Source: Duganella levis
GTDB taxonomy: Bacteria > Pseudomonadota > Gammaproteobacteria > Burkholderiales > Burkholderiaceae_D
Assembly (NCBI RefSeq): GCF_009857605.1
Contig: NZ_WWCT01000001.1
Location: 558,001 to 622,000, forward strand
Length of the DNA stretch: 64,000 bases
Direction: 5' to 3'
The notes below the pieces were generated by a model, which did no database searches, was not told the origin of the DNA, and saw only the letters and a list, made by a program, of their open reading frames with translations. The translations under genes were made by a program, and so were the position numbers. This document shows positions 38,317 through 47,824 of the stretch, one piece after another (position 1 is the stretch's first letter; each line of letters begins with the position of its first letter).

Positions 38317-38940
38317 TCAAACGGGCTGGCCGCGCTTTTGCAGGAATTGCGGCACTTTGGCGGCCGCCAGCTTGTTGACCGACACCAGCAGGTCGGTATC
38401 GACCTGGCGGATGCCGTACGTTGAGCGCAGATGCTGACCGATATGGATCAGCAGCTTGGCGGCGACTTCCGCATCGGCCTCGGCCCGGTGGGCGGCGCTG
38501 CGGAACTGGATGCCGAGCGCGCCGGACAGCTGGCCCAGCTTGTAGCTGCCCAGCGTGGGAAACACGCGGCGCGACAGCTTGAGCGAACACACCAGCGACG
38601 CATGGCGCGGGGCCAGCGTCAGCCGTTCCGCCTCGGCGCGCAAAAACTTCTCGTCGAAGCTGGCGTTGTGGGCCGACAGCGGATCGCTGCCGATGAAGTC
38701 CAGCAACTGCGGCACCACCTCGTCCACCGGCGGCGCGTTGTCCACCATGGACTGGGTGATGCCGGTCAGGCCGGTGATGAAGGATGGAATGCGCACGCCG
38801 CAATTAATCAGCGACACATAGCGCTCGACCACTTCGCCGCCGACGATGCGCAAGGCCGCCACTTCGGTGATACGGTCGCCCATGGCGGGCGACAGGCCGG
38901 TGGTCTCAAAGTCGAGCATGACGATAGGTTGGTCGAGCAT
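38317..38940 (-). CDS. DnaQ-like DEDDh 3'-5' exonuclease
   Basis: Protein of 207 residues. Exo I MLDFETTGLSP (Asp/Glu near residues 9-11), Exo II AHNASFDEKFL, Exo III HRAEADAEVAAKLL: the DEDDh set is complete. Resembles the stand-alone exonuclease or polymerase III epsilon fold, but is shorter than housekeeping DnaQ. It begins 3 bases after the YegD-type gene and is probably in an operon with it. Confidence 0.88.
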   Translation of the reverse strand: MLDQPIVMLDFETTGLSPAMGDRITEVAALRIVGGEVVERYVSLINCGVRIPSFITGLTGITQSMVDNAPPVDEVVPQLLDFIGSDPLSAHNASFDEKFLRAEAERLTLAPRHASLVCSLKLSRRVFPTLGSYKLGQLSGALGIQFRSAAHRAEADAEVAAKLLIHIGQHLRSTYGIRQVDTDLLVSVNKLAAAKVPQFLQKRGQPV

Positions 38941-38943
38941 GGT

Positions 38944-40197
38944 TTATCCGCCAAATTTGCGTACGGCGTCCAGCGCCAGGCCGGCGCCGATGCTGCCGAA
39001 CAGGTCGCCTTCGACCTTGCGCGCGGCCGGCACCACGGCGCCGATGCGCTCGCGCAGTTTGCGCACGCCGCTGGAGCCGCCGGTGAAGAACACCGTGTCG
39101 ACATCTTCCGGTTTGACGCCGGCGTCGCGCAGCAAGTTCTGCACCGTGGTTTCCACCGAGCCGACCAGGTGGTCGATGGCGCCGTCAAACAGCTCGCGGC
39201 GCAGCTCCAGCGTCACCGGCGGCGCCAGGCGGTCCAGCTCCAGCTGCACCACAGCGTCGGCGGACAGCGCGATCTTGCCCTCTTCCGCCTTCATCGCCAG
39301 CCAGTGGCCAGCGCGCTCGTCGATCAGACGTTGCAGGCGGCCCAGCTTTTCCTGCTCGGCCGAATCGCGGATCAGGTCAGACAGCTGGGTCCACATCTTC
39401 TTGGTGTAGACCTGGTTGATGGTGTGCCAGGTGGCCAGGTTGAAGAAGTAACTGGACGGCACTTCGCTGTTGTTGCGCAGGCGGCTGCCGTAACCCAGCA
39501 GCGGCATGATGGACGACAGGCTCAGGTATTTATCGAAGTCGGTGCCGCCGATGTGGACGCCGCCGTTGGCCAGGATGTCGTCGCGCCGCTCGGCCTTTTT
39601 GGCGCGTTCGGGCGACAGGCGCACCAGCGAGAAGTCGGAAGTACCGCCGCCGATGTCGGCGATCAGCACCAGTTCTTCGCGGTCGATCTGCGACTCGTAA
39701 TCGAACGCGGCGGCAATCGGCTCGAACTGGAAAGCAATGTCCTTGAAGCCGACGGAACGCGCCACTTCGGCCAGCGTATCCTCGGCCAGCTTGTCGTTGT
39801 CCTTGCTGTCGTCGATGAAATACACCGGACGGCCGAACACGGCCGAGGTGAATTCCCGTCCGGCAGCGCGTTCGGAACGCTTCTTCAGCTCGCCGATGAA
39901 CTGCGCCAGCAGCATGCGGAACGGCAGCGCCCGGCCGCCGACCTCGGTCTGGCCGTCGATCAGGCTGGTGCCGAGCAAACTCTTCATGGAGCGCATCAAG
40001 CGCCCCTCGTAGCCGGCCAGGTAATCGGCCAGCGCCGCACGCCCATAGGTGACTTCGTCGTCGTCCGCATTAAAGAAGACAACCGACGGCAAGGTGGTCT
40101 TACCCTCCTCCAGTCCCAGCATCACCGGATGGCCGGGACGCACCCAGCCAACGGTGGAATTGGACGTACCAAAATCAACGCCGCAAGCAATGGCCAT
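38944..40197 (-). CDS. yegD: Hsp70-family ATPase, YegD-like
   Basis: Protein of 417 residues. Hsp70 nucleotide-binding motifs: phosphate 1 GVDFGTSNSTVGW at the N-terminus, phosphate 2 LIADIGGGTSDFSLVR near 180, adenosine FFTGGSSGVRKLRERI near 370. Like YegD it lacks the substrate-binding and lid domains of DnaK. Client unknown. First gene of a two-gene operon with the exonuclease. Confidence 0.9.
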   Translation of the reverse strand: MAIACGVDFGTSNSTVGWVRPGHPVMLGLEEGKTTLPSVVFFNADDDEVTYGRAALADYLAGYEGRLMRSMKSLLGTSLIDGQTEVGGRALPFRMLLAQFIGELKKRSERAAGREFTSAVFGRPVYFIDDSKDNDKLAEDTLAEVARSVGFKDIAFQFEPIAAAFDYESQIDREELVLIADIGGGTSDFSLVRLSPERAKKAERRDDILANGGVHIGGTDFDKYLSLSSIMPLLGYGSRLRNNSEVPSSYFFNLATWHTINQVYTKKMWTQLSDLIRDSAEQEKLGRLQRLIDERAGHWLAMKAEEGKIALSADAVVQLELDRLAPPVTLELRRELFDGAIDHLVGSVETTVQNLLRDAGVKPEDVDTVFFTGGSSGVRKLRERIGAVVPAARKVEGDLFGSIGAGLALDAVRKFGG

Positions 40198-40279
40198 CTT
40201 GCCCTTTCCGTTCAGCTAAAGGGGCGGGAGTTTATCAGATAAAGCCCCATCGCAGCAAACATTGCGCCCTAGCCACAAG

Positions 40280-40296
40280 AAAGAAGATATTTCTTT
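40280..40296. promoter_or_regulatory. Inverted repeat upstream of the LacI gene
   Basis: AAAGAA-GATAT-TTCTTT, arms of 6 bases around 5, lies midway between the divergent YegD and LacI genes. A possible operator; LacI proteins usually prefer a C-G centred dyad, so the binder is uncertain. Confidence 0.3.
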
Positions 40297-40369
40297 GCGG
40301 AAATGCGATAGTTGTTGCCATCGGGTAATTTTCTATTTATGCTCGTTTGACTATTAAAAGAACAATCAA

Positions 40370-41512
40370 ATGGACCTGCTTTCCACAATGAGCAAATCGA
40401 ATCCGACCATAGAGGATAGCGCAATCACGCTGAAAGCTGTGATCGCCGGCGAAAACCGCCGCGTGACGTCGTATGACGTGGCGCAACTGGCGGGCGTGTC
40501 GCAATCGGCGGTGTCGCGCTGCTTCAAGCCCGGCGCCAGCGTCTCCAAGACCACTTACGCGCTGGTGATGAAGGCCGCCGCCCTGCTCGATTATATTCCG
40601 AACGCCGCCGCCCGCAGCCTGATCACCCGCCGCTCCCATATGGTGGCGCTGATCATCACCAACCAGGCCAATCTGTATTATCCGGAACTGCTGGCCGAAC
40701 TGAGCCAGCAGCTGACCATGCGCGGCCAACGCGTGCTGTTATTCACCTTGCAACGCGAAGCCGATGTCGAGCGCGTGCTGGCCGATGTGTGGCAATACCA
40801 GGTCGACGGCGTGATCGCCGCCGCCCGCCTGACGTCCGAACAGGTGGCCGAATTCGACCGCCGCCGCATGCCGCTGGTGCTGTTCAACCGCAAGCTGCGC
40901 GACCAGTCAGTCAACACCGTCACCTGCGACCACCTGGAGTCCGGCCGCATGCTGGTCTCGCGGCTGGCCGCCGCCGGTCACCGCCAATTCGGCATCATTG
41001 CCGGCAATGACGACTACAGCGTGGCCAGCGAACGCCAGCGCGGCGCCTGCGAACGCATCGCCGAACTGGGCCTGCCGACGCCGGTGGTGGTGCCGGGCGC
41101 CTACGATTACCGCAGCGGCGCGCTGGGCCTGAAAGCCATCATCGCCCAGCTGGGCAGCGTGCCGGACGCCATCATCTGCGGCAGTGACGTCATGGCCATC
41201 GGCTGTCTGGACTTTGCCCGCCACGAACTGGGGCTGGACGTGCCGGGCCAGCTGTCGGTAGCCGGCTTCGACGCCGTCGAGCCGTCCAACTGGATCAGCT
41301 ACAACCTGACCACGCTGCGCCAGCCGCTGCCGAAAATGGCCGCCGCCGCCGCCGACCTGCTGTGCTCCCGCATCGACCGCCACGAAACCGACACCGAACG
41401 GCGCGTGTTCAGCGCGCAATTTATCGAAGGCGCCACTGCGCGCCTGACGCCGGTCGGGGCAGCACCGACGATGGCGACGCCCAGCTTGCGGCCGCCGATC
41501 GCTATAATGTAG
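40370..41512 (+). CDS. LacI-family transcriptional regulator
   Basis: Protein of 380 residues. Helix-turn-helix VTSYDVAQLAGVSQSAVSRC at about 32-52 with the hinge YIPNAAARSLITRRS. A periplasmic-binding-protein-like effector domain follows (MVALIITNQANLYYPELLAE ... PDAIICGSDVMAIG ... LSVAGFDAVEP). About 30 residues precede the HTH. No sugar-utilisation genes are adjacent; the helicase gene follows after 3 bases and may be co-transcribed, an unusual pairing. Confidence 0.92.
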   Translation: MDLLSTMSKSNPTIEDSAITLKAVIAGENRRVTSYDVAQLAGVSQSAVSRCFKPGASVSKTTYALVMKAAALLDYIPNAAARSLITRRSHMVALIITNQANLYYPELLAELSQQLTMRGQRVLLFTLQREADVERVLADVWQYQVDGVIAAARLTSEQVAEFDRRRMPLVLFNRKLRDQSVNTVTCDHLESGRMLVSRLAAAGHRQFGIIAGNDDYSVASERQRGACERIAELGLPTPVVVPGAYDYRSGALGLKAIIAQLGSVPDAIICGSDVMAIGCLDFARHELGLDVPGQLSVAGFDAVEPSNWISYNLTTLRQPLPKMAAAAADLLCSRIDRHETDTERRVFSAQFIEGATARLTPVGAAPTMATPSLRPPIAIM

Positions 41513-41515
41513 CGG

Positions 41516-43708
41516 ATGAACCAGCCTACGCCCAACAATACGACCAATACGCCCCGTTTCACCCCGCAAGGCCTGATCCCCACCGCAGAGCAGACCGCCA
41601 TCCAGCTGGCCCAGAACAAGGTGGTGCTGGTGGACGCCAACGCCGGCGCCGCCAAGACCACCACGCTGGCGCTGCGCATCGGCGAGGCGCTGGCGCGCAA
41701 GCTGGCGCCGGAACAGATCCTGGCGCTGACGTTCACGCCGGAAGCGCGCGAAGTGCTGCGTCGCCGCCTGCAGGAGGTGGGCGTGCCGTCGGCGCTGGCG
41801 GAACGCGTTGCGGTGCTGAGTTTCGAGGATTTCGCGGCCTGGATGATGGACCTGGCCGACAACGACGACGTGCGCCAGTGCCGCGACCTGCGCGCGCTGA
41901 AAGAGCACGCGCTGCGCGCTATCGACCGCACCGCCGACCGTTACGCCGGCAGCGTCGACGGCCTGGAACTGCACACCCACAGCGTGGCGCTGAGCCAGTT
42001 CCTCGACGTCCAGCAAAGCCTGAAAGCCACCATGGCGCTCGACAGCGACGTCGAATTCATGGGCCACGACGAAGCCGCCGAGCAGCTGGGCATACCGCTG
42101 AGCGACTACCTGGCGACGCTGGAATACGAAGCCATGCGGCTGGATGGCGGCGCCGGCGCGGTGTTCCGCGGCCCGTTCGACGCCAGCTACGACCTGGCCT
42201 GCAACCTGCACCAGGGCGCGCGCCTGGCCGAGCAATTCCCCGACTACCGGCTGGTGCTGTGCGACGAGCTGCACGATTTGAACGAAGCCTCGTTCCGCAT
42301 CCTGGAGGCGCTGATCGACCGTCCGCAAGCCTTCTTCGTCGGCGCCGGCGACAAGGACCAGGTGATCCACGCCAAGCTGGGCGCCAGCGACGACTACCTG
42401 AAGCGCCGCTTCAGCGAACGCTTTACCAAGCTGGTGCGCTATCCGCTGACGCAAACCTGGCGCCACGGCCCGCATCTGGCCTACGCCATGGCCGAGTTCA
42501 AACAGAAGCGGGTGGAATCCGCGCTGCCGCTGCGCACCGAGATCCTGCATGCGCATTACGCCGCTTCCGACGATAACGCCGAATGCGCGCAGCGCGTGGT
42601 GGCGGCGGTGCGCCAGTGGAAGGCCGACGGCAATGCCTACGACGGCTGTGCCATCCTGATCCGCGACCGTCATCAGTCGATGGCCATCGAAAACGCGCTG
42701 ATCGAAGCCGACATCGACTACCGCACGCCGCCCATGGCCGGCTATTTGCAGCGCGACGAGATCCTGTTCCTGCGCGGCCTGCTGGGCATCGCGCTCAAGG
42801 ATTTTTCCGCCGTCAAATCGGAACAGGTGCGCGTGGCGGTGGTGGAAGCGCTGGTGGCGTTCAGCGAAATGAAATTCTCCACCCACCGCATGGACAACTT
42901 CAAGCAGCAGATCATGAAGAGCCCGGACCTGCTGGGCGAATTGTTCATGATCGAGGACGAGCGCCGCGACGGCGTCGAGCTGGACTACCGCGATGTCGCC
43001 AGCGCCGGCACCAAGCGTGCCGTGATCGCAGCGCTGGCCTGGTTGTCGACGGTGGACCCGGCCGCGCCAGCCGCCGCCGTGCTGACCGAATTGTGCGACC
43101 GCGTGCAGCTGGCCGCCACTGCCCGCCGCATCTTCGTGCGCGCCTATGACGCCAGCGTGATCACCAAATCCATCGCCAGCCTGCTGGCGGCGGCAGCGGC
43201 GTCCGGCCAGAGCCTGCGCGAGTTCTGGAACGCAGTCAACGCGCGCGAAGCCTTTATCCGCCGCAAGCGCGACCGCAAGTCGGTACTGATCGAATGCGCC
43301 GGCAACGCCAAGGGCAAGGAGTTCGAGCACGTGATCCTGCCGTTCCTCGAGGAAGGCGAATTTCCCCATCCGTCGCAACCGCGGCGCGAAGAAGAAAACC
43401 TGTTCTACGTGGCCGCGACCCGCGCCCGCGCGCGCCTGACGCTGATTGCGCCGTCCGAGCAGAACGCCCGCAGCAGCTTCATCGCGCAGATGCGCTTGCC
43501 TAAATCTTCGGCAGCCGCCGACAGCGCTTTGGAGCGCAACCAGCGCGCGCCTGTTGCCACGCCGCCTACGCGTTGTTACTTAACTGCCGGTTTCCAGGAC
43601 AAGGATCACGTCAAGGCGCTCGGCGCCAAATTCGATATCGCCCGCCGCGCGTGGTATGTCGAAAGCGGGAGCGACCTCACGCCATTTTTAGCTTGGATGA
43701 AAAAATAA
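41516..43708 (+). CDS. UvrD-like SF1A helicase with C-terminal DUF5710 domain
   Basis: Protein of 730 residues. Q-motif TAEQTAIQLA, Walker A DANAGAAKTTT near 45 (AGAAKT in place of AGSGKT), motif II LCDELHDLN near 249, motif IV TQTWRHGPHLA near 315, motif V NAKGKEFEHVILPFLEEGEF near 600, motif VI EEENLFYVAATRARARL near 630. Hence a complete UvrD-type ATPase. The last 45 residues (CYLTAGFQDKDHVKALGAKF, then DIARRAWYV) match DUF5710, a small module often appended to DNA-processing proteins of mobile elements. Starts 3 bases after the LacI gene. Role is unknown: repair or defence are possibilities. Confidence 0.88.
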   Translation: MNQPTPNNTTNTPRFTPQGLIPTAEQTAIQLAQNKVVLVDANAGAAKTTTLALRIGEALARKLAPEQILALTFTPEAREVLRRRLQEVGVPSALAERVAVLSFEDFAAWMMDLADNDDVRQCRDLRALKEHALRAIDRTADRYAGSVDGLELHTHSVALSQFLDVQQSLKATMALDSDVEFMGHDEAAEQLGIPLSDYLATLEYEAMRLDGGAGAVFRGPFDASYDLACNLHQGARLAEQFPDYRLVLCDELHDLNEASFRILEALIDRPQAFFVGAGDKDQVIHAKLGASDDYLKRRFSERFTKLVRYPLTQTWRHGPHLAYAMAEFKQKRVESALPLRTEILHAHYAASDDNAECAQRVVAAVRQWKADGNAYDGCAILIRDRHQSMAIENALIEADIDYRTPPMAGYLQRDEILFLRGLLGIALKDFSAVKSEQVRVAVVEALVAFSEMKFSTHRMDNFKQQIMKSPDLLGELFMIEDERRDGVELDYRDVASAGTKRAVIAALAWLSTVDPAAPAAAVLTELCDRVQLAATARRIFVRAYDASVITKSIASLLAAAAASGQSLREFWNAVNAREAFIRRKRDRKSVLIECAGNAKGKEFEHVILPFLEEGEFPHPSQPRREEENLFYVAATRARARLTLIAPSEQNARSSFIAQMRLPKSSAAADSALERNQRAPVATPPTRCYLTAGFQDKDHVKALGAKFDIARRAWYVESGSDLTPFLAWMKK

Positions 43709-43742
43709 TGCAAGGGACCAATCTTTCCACGGGAAACCCTTA

Positions 43743-43748
43743 TATAAT
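43743..43748 (+). promoter_or_regulatory. -10 element of the OmpA/Pal-like gene
   Basis: Perfect TATAAT inside TATATAATAC, 82 bases before the ATG at 43830. No good -35 hexamer is seen at 16-18 bases. Confidence 0.4.
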
Positions 43749-43829
43749 ACCGGTCGCGGGCTGCGGAACAGCCTCACACCTAGCGTGTACACCATGTCCC
43801 TCCAACAAAATCAATTCGGGAGTATTTCG

Positions 43830-44357
43830 ATGAAAGCTAAAACCAATATCCTGCTGGCAGCCTGCACCATCGCCCTGCTGAGCGCTTGCTCGACCCCAGC
43901 TCCGGCCCCTGCACCAGCACCGGCGCCAGCGCCAGTTGCTGCGCCAGCACCAGCGCCAGTTGCCGCACCAGTGCCAGCACCAGTTGCTGCACCACTGCCA
44001 GCTTACCTGGACCCAAACAGCTCGATCTACAAAAATCGTAGCGTCTACTTCGACTTCGACAAATACACCGTCAAGCCAGAGTTCGATGCACTGGTTGCTG
44101 ATCACGCCAAGTTCCTGTCGGCCAATCCAAACGTCTCGATCAAAGTCGAAGGCAACACCGATGACCGCGGCGGCGCAGAATACAATCTGGCCCTGGGTCA
44201 GAAACGTGCTCAAGCCCTGATCACCGCCCTGAAAGTACAAGGCGTGAAAGAAGGCCAACTGGAAGCCGTCAGCTACGGTAAAGAAAAATCGACCGGTACC
44301 GACGATGCAGCGCGCGCACATGATCGCCGCGACGACATCATCTACCCAAGCAAGTAA
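43830..44357 (+). CDS. OmpA/Pal-family outer-membrane lipoprotein
   Basis: Protein of 175 residues. Lipobox LLSAC (Cys near residue 20), then a low-complexity Ala-Pro linker of about 35 residues. An OmpA/Pal peptidoglycan-binding domain follows (SVYFDFDKYTVKPEF, VEGNTDDRGGAEYNLALGQK, RAQALITAL, and a final DRRDDIIYPSK). It should tether the outer membrane to peptidoglycan. GGGAG precedes the ATG at 43830; an in-frame ATG 45 bases earlier would spoil the signal peptide. No tol genes are adjacent, so it is not assigned as the canonical pal. A strong terminator follows. Confidence 0.92.
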   Translation: MKAKTNILLAACTIALLSACSTPAPAPAPAPAPAPVAAPAPAPVAAPVPAPVAAPLPAYLDPNSSIYKNRSVYFDFDKYTVKPEFDALVADHAKFLSANPNVSIKVEGNTDDRGGAEYNLALGQKRAQALITALKVQGVKEGQLEAVSYGKEKSTGTDDAARAHDRRDDIIYPSK

Positions 44358-44372
44358 TTCAGTCGTATCGAA

Positions 44373-44396
44373 CGCCCGGCACCGCCGGGCGTTTTT
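44373..44396 (+). terminator. Intrinsic terminator
   Basis: Perfect 8-base stem CGCCCGGC / GCCGGGCG with loop ACC followed by TTTTT, 16 bases after the OmpA/Pal stop. Confidence 0.9.
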
Positions 44397-44488
44397 CATT
44401 GTGGCTCTGCCTTTTGAGAGCGGCAGAAGTCACTGGTAGTAGTTAAGCTGGAAGTTTCCATTCATCCCATTCAGGCGAAGGAAGTTTC

Positions 44489-45928
44489 ATGAAGAACCTC
44501 ACTACTGCGGCCGGTGCACCGGTCGTCGACAATCAAAACACCCAGACTGCGGGCCCACGCGGCCCGGTACTGCTCCAGGATGTCTGGCATCTGGAAAAGC
44601 TGGCCCACTTCGCGCGCGAAGTGATCCCGGAACGCCGCATGCACGCCAAGGGTTCCGGCGCCTTCGGCACCTTCACCGTCACCCACGACATCAGCCAATA
44701 CACGCGCGCCGCACTGTTCTCGGAAGTCGGCAAGAAAACCGATATCTTCATGCGTTTTTCGACCGTGGCCGGTGAACGCGGCGCGGCCGATGCCGAACGC
44801 GATATCCGCGGCTTCGCCGTCAAGTTCTACACCGAGCAAGGCAACTGGGATGTCGTCGGCAACAACACGCCGGTGTTCTTCTTCCGCGACCCGCTCAAAT
44901 TCCCTGACCTGAATCACGTCGTCAAGCGCGATCCGAAGACCAATCTGCGCAGCGCGGAAAACAACTGGGACTTCTGGACCCTGCTGCCGGAAGCGCTGCA
45001 CCAGGTCACCATCGTCATGAGCGACCGCGGTATTCCCAAGGGCTACCGCCACATGCACGGTTTCGGCAGCCACACCTACAGCTTTATCAGCCCGGCCAAT
45101 GAGCGCTTCTGGGTCAAGTTCCACTTCGTCTCGCAGCAAGGCATCGAGAACCTGAGCGACGCCGAAGCGACCGCGCTGGTGGGCGTGGACCGCGAAAGCT
45201 CGCAGCGCGACCTGTATGACGCCATCGAGAACAAGGACTTCCCGCGCTGGAAACTGGCGGTGCAGATCATGCCGGAAGCCGATGCCTCCAAAGTGCCGTA
45301 TCACCCGTTCGACCTGACCAAGGTCTGGCCGCACGGCGACTATCCGCTGATCGACGTCGGCGTGCTGGAACTGAACCGCAATGCGGAGAACTACTTCGCG
45401 GACGTGGAGCAATCGGCCTTCTCGCCGGCCAACGTGGTGCCGGGCGTGAGCTTCTCGCCGGACAAGATGCTGCAATCGCGCCTGTTCTCGTACGGCGACG
45501 CGGCGCGTTATCGCCTGGGCGTGAACCATCACCAGATTCCGGTGAATGCGCCGAAATGCCCGTTCCACAGCTACCACCGCGACGGCGCCATGCGCATCGG
45601 CGCCAGCGGCGGCGAACACACGCCGTACGAGCCGAACAGCCGTGGCGAGTGGCAGGAAAGCCCGCAGTTCAAGGAACCGCCGCTGTCGCTGGAAGGCGCA
45701 GCCGACCACTGGAATCACCGAGTGGACACCGACTACTACTCGCAGCCGGGCAATCTGTTCCGCCTCCTGACCGCCGAGAAGAAGCAGCTGCTGTTTGAAA
45801 ACACCGCGCGCGCCATCAATGGCGTATCGAAGCCGGTGCAGGAGCGTCACATCCACAACTGCACCCAGGCCGATCCGGCCTACGGCGCAGGCGTAGCCGC
45901 CGCCATCGCGGCGCTGGAAGGCAAGTAA
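44489..45928 (+). CDS. katA: Heme catalase, small-subunit clade
   Basis: Monofunctional catalase of 479 residues that breaks down hydrogen peroxide. Distal His in [14 protein letters not shown] near residue 52 and Asn in [14 protein letters not shown] near 125. Proximal heme-ligand Tyr in [14 protein letters not shown] near 335. The start has GAAGGAAG at good spacing. Single gene; no oxyR adjacent. The C-terminal tail ends [10 protein letters not shown], without the flavodoxin-like extension of large catalases. Confidence 0.96.
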   Translation: MKNLTTAAGAPVVDNQNTQTAGPRGPVLLQDVWHLEKLAHFAREVIPERRMHAKGSGAFGTFTVTHDISQYTRAALFSEVGKKTDIFMRFSTVAGERGAADAERDIRGFAVKFYTEQGNWDVVGNNTPVFFFRDPLKFPDLNHVVKRDPKTNLRSAENNWDFWTLLPEALHQVTIVMSDRGIPKGYRHMHGFGSHTYSFISPANERFWVKFHFVSQQGIENLSDAEATALVGVDRESSQRDLYDAIENKDFPRWKLAVQIMPEADASKVPYHPFDLTKVWPHGDYPLIDVGVLELNRNAENYFADVEQSAFSPANVVPGVSFSPDKMLQSRLFSYGDAARYRLGVNHHQIPVNAPKCPFHSYHRDGAMRIGASGGEHTPYEPNSRGEWQESPQFKEPPLSLEGAADHWNHRVDTDYYSQPGNLFRLLTAEKKQLLFENTARAINGVSKPVQERHIHNCTQADPAYGAGVAAAIAALEGK

Positions 45929-45977
45929 GTCTTGTGCCATCGGACGGCGTTTGCAGGCCGTCCGATCTGCGTCCACG

Positions 45978-47414
45978 TTAAGCAGTAGCCATCACGCCGG
46001 AACGCTGCAGCAACGTTTCGCAGCGCTTGGACAGGTGCTGCACCTGCAGCGTCTTGCCAGCCTTGGCGTAACGTTCGCTCAGCGTAGCGACCGCCACAAC
46101 TGCAGAGTGATCGGCCAGACGCAGATGACGGCAATCCAGCGCCACCTGTTGCGGATCGGCCTGCGGATCGAACAGCTCATTGAAATGCGCGATCGATGCG
46201 AAAAACAACGTGCCGTGTGGCGTGTACGTTTTGACGCCATCGGCCTCCGCTACATCAGCGCGAATCTCGCGTGCGTGGCGCCAGGCGAAGCTCAGCGCGG
46301 CAATCACAATCCCGCACAGCACGGCGACCGCCAGGTCGGTGGCCACGGTAATCGCCGTCACCGCCACAATCAGCAGCGCATCATGACGCGGCACTTTGCC
46401 CAGCACCTGCAAGGAACTCCACGCAAAGGTCTGCTGCGCCACCACGAACATTACACCCACCAGCGCAGCCAGCGGAATGCGTTCGATCAGCGGAGATAAA
46501 AACAGTATAAACAATAAAATCATGATGCCGCTGACCGCGCCCGACACCCGCGTGCGGCCACCGGAACTCAGGTTGATCATGGTCTGGCCGATCATCGCGC
46601 AACCGCCCATGCCGCCGAACAGTCCCGAAGCCACATTCGCCACACCTAGCGCCACGCATTCGCGATTCGGCAAACCGCGCGTCTCGGTAATTTCATCGGT
46701 CAGGTTAAAGGTCAGCAGCGTTTCCAGCAGACCGACCACCGCCATCAGCAGCGCGTAGGGAAAGACGATGCGCAGCGTGTCCATCGTCATCGGCACCTCA
46801 GGCAGCGCGAAGACCGGCAGGCCGCCGGCGATATGCGCCATGTCGCCCAGCGTGCGCACCGGCAGACCCAGCGTGGCGGACAACACGCCGACACCGACAA
46901 TCGCCACCAAAGCCGGCGGCAATGCCTTGGTCAGACGCGGCAGCAGATAGACAATCAGCATCGTCAGCACCACCAGGCCGCACATCCACACCAGCGACGT
47001 GCCCTGGAGCCATGCGCCATCCGCCTTAAAGTGTTGCAATTGCGACCACGCGATCACAATCGCCAGCCCATTGACGAAGCCCAACATCACCGGGTGCGGC
47101 ACCATGGTCACCAGCTTGCCCAGCCGCAGCACGCCGAACAGCAGCATCATTGCGCCGCTCAGCACCACTGTCGCCAGGAAATATTGCAGGCCATGTTGGG
47201 CCACTAGCGCCACGATCACCACCGCCATCGAACCGGCGGCGCCCGAAATCATGCCCGGCCTGCCACCGAAAATCGCGGTAATTGTGCAAATAAAGAAGGC
47301 ACCATACAGCCCGGTCAGCGGATTGAGATGCGCAACCAGCGCAAAAGCGATGCATTCGGGAACCAACGCGAATGACGTGGTCAGCCCTGCAAGGGCATTT
47401 TTGGAAAAATTCAT
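45978..47414 (-). CDS. SulP-family anion transporter with STAS domain
   Basis: About 478 residues. SulP membrane domain (NPLTGLYGAFFICTITAIFG, GGMGGCAMIGQTMINL) with 10-12 TM segments. A C-terminal STAS domain follows from about 385 (QVALDCRHLRLADHSAVVAV). Sulfate, bicarbonate or another anion is possible; substrate not assigned. Start placed at MNFSKNALAGLTTSF (47414), the family N-terminus; upstream in-frame starts add about 34 unconserved residues. No carbonic anhydrase or sulfur genes adjoin. Confidence 0.88.
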   Translation of the reverse strand: MNFSKNALAGLTTSFALVPECIAFALVAHLNPLTGLYGAFFICTITAIFGGRPGMISGAAGSMAVVIVALVAQHGLQYFLATVVLSGAMMLLFGVLRLGKLVTMVPHPVMLGFVNGLAIVIAWSQLQHFKADGAWLQGTSLVWMCGLVVLTMLIVYLLPRLTKALPPALVAIVGVGVLSATLGLPVRTLGDMAHIAGGLPVFALPEVPMTMDTLRIVFPYALLMAVVGLLETLLTFNLTDEITETRGLPNRECVALGVANVASGLFGGMGGCAMIGQTMINLSSGGRTRVSGAVSGIMILLFILFLSPLIERIPLAALVGVMFVVAQQTFAWSSLQVLGKVPRHDALLIVAVTAITVATDLAVAVLCGIVIAALSFAWRHAREIRADVAEADGVKTYTPHGTLFFASIAHFNELFDPQADPQQVALDCRHLRLADHSAVVAVATLSERYAKAGKTLQVQHLSKRCETLLQRSGVMATA

Positions 47415-47584
47415 GAAGGGAAAAAGCCGGAATAACGGCGATGCGAAAAGGCAACAGTCGCGTATTTTACACGGGCTGTGCGGAATACTCATCGTTATGG
47501 GTGAAGTGGCGCACATTCAAAACCGGGGTGGCGCGGGCACAATGGCAACACTTATTCGATTAACCCAGCCAGTCAAACTACGCC

Positions 47585-47812
47585 ATGACTACTCTGATCT
47601 CCGCCACCTACGCCCTGCAACGCCAAAAAATCGCCGTCGAAAGAACGCTGTACGCACGATCGGCCGAAGAATCCCAGCTGGCGGCCCGTTGGGCCAGCGC
47701 CTGGCACAAGCTGGTGCAGCGCAAGCTGGATCAGGATCTGGCGGCACGCATGCCGGCGCGGGCGGATTTCGGCGGCTTCCTGATCAACCCGCCTTCCCGC
47801 GTCCTGCATTAA
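47585..47812 (+). CDS. Small hypothetical protein
   Basis: Protein of 75 residues, Ala/Arg-rich and mostly helical (ALQRQKIAVERTLYARSAEE), without TM or signal peptide. Not recognised. No clear ribosome-binding site, and it lies in a gap between two reverse-strand genes; codon use looks like real coding sequence but the call is tentative. Confidence 0.45.
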   Translation: MTTLISATYALQRQKIAVERTLYARSAEESQLAARWASAWHKLVQRKLDQDLAARMPARADFGGFLINPPSRVLH

Positions 47813-47824
47813 TTCCGTACTCTA

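Noticed and set aside
40907..43378. An 823-residue reverse frame over the LacI and helicase genes
   Set aside because: It spans the junction of two well-supported forward genes and has only biased composition.
43900..44000. Short tandem repeat suggesting a CRISPR-like or microsatellite locus
   Set aside because: It is the in-frame Ala-Pro linker of the OmpA/Pal lipoprotein; units are not separated by unique spacers.
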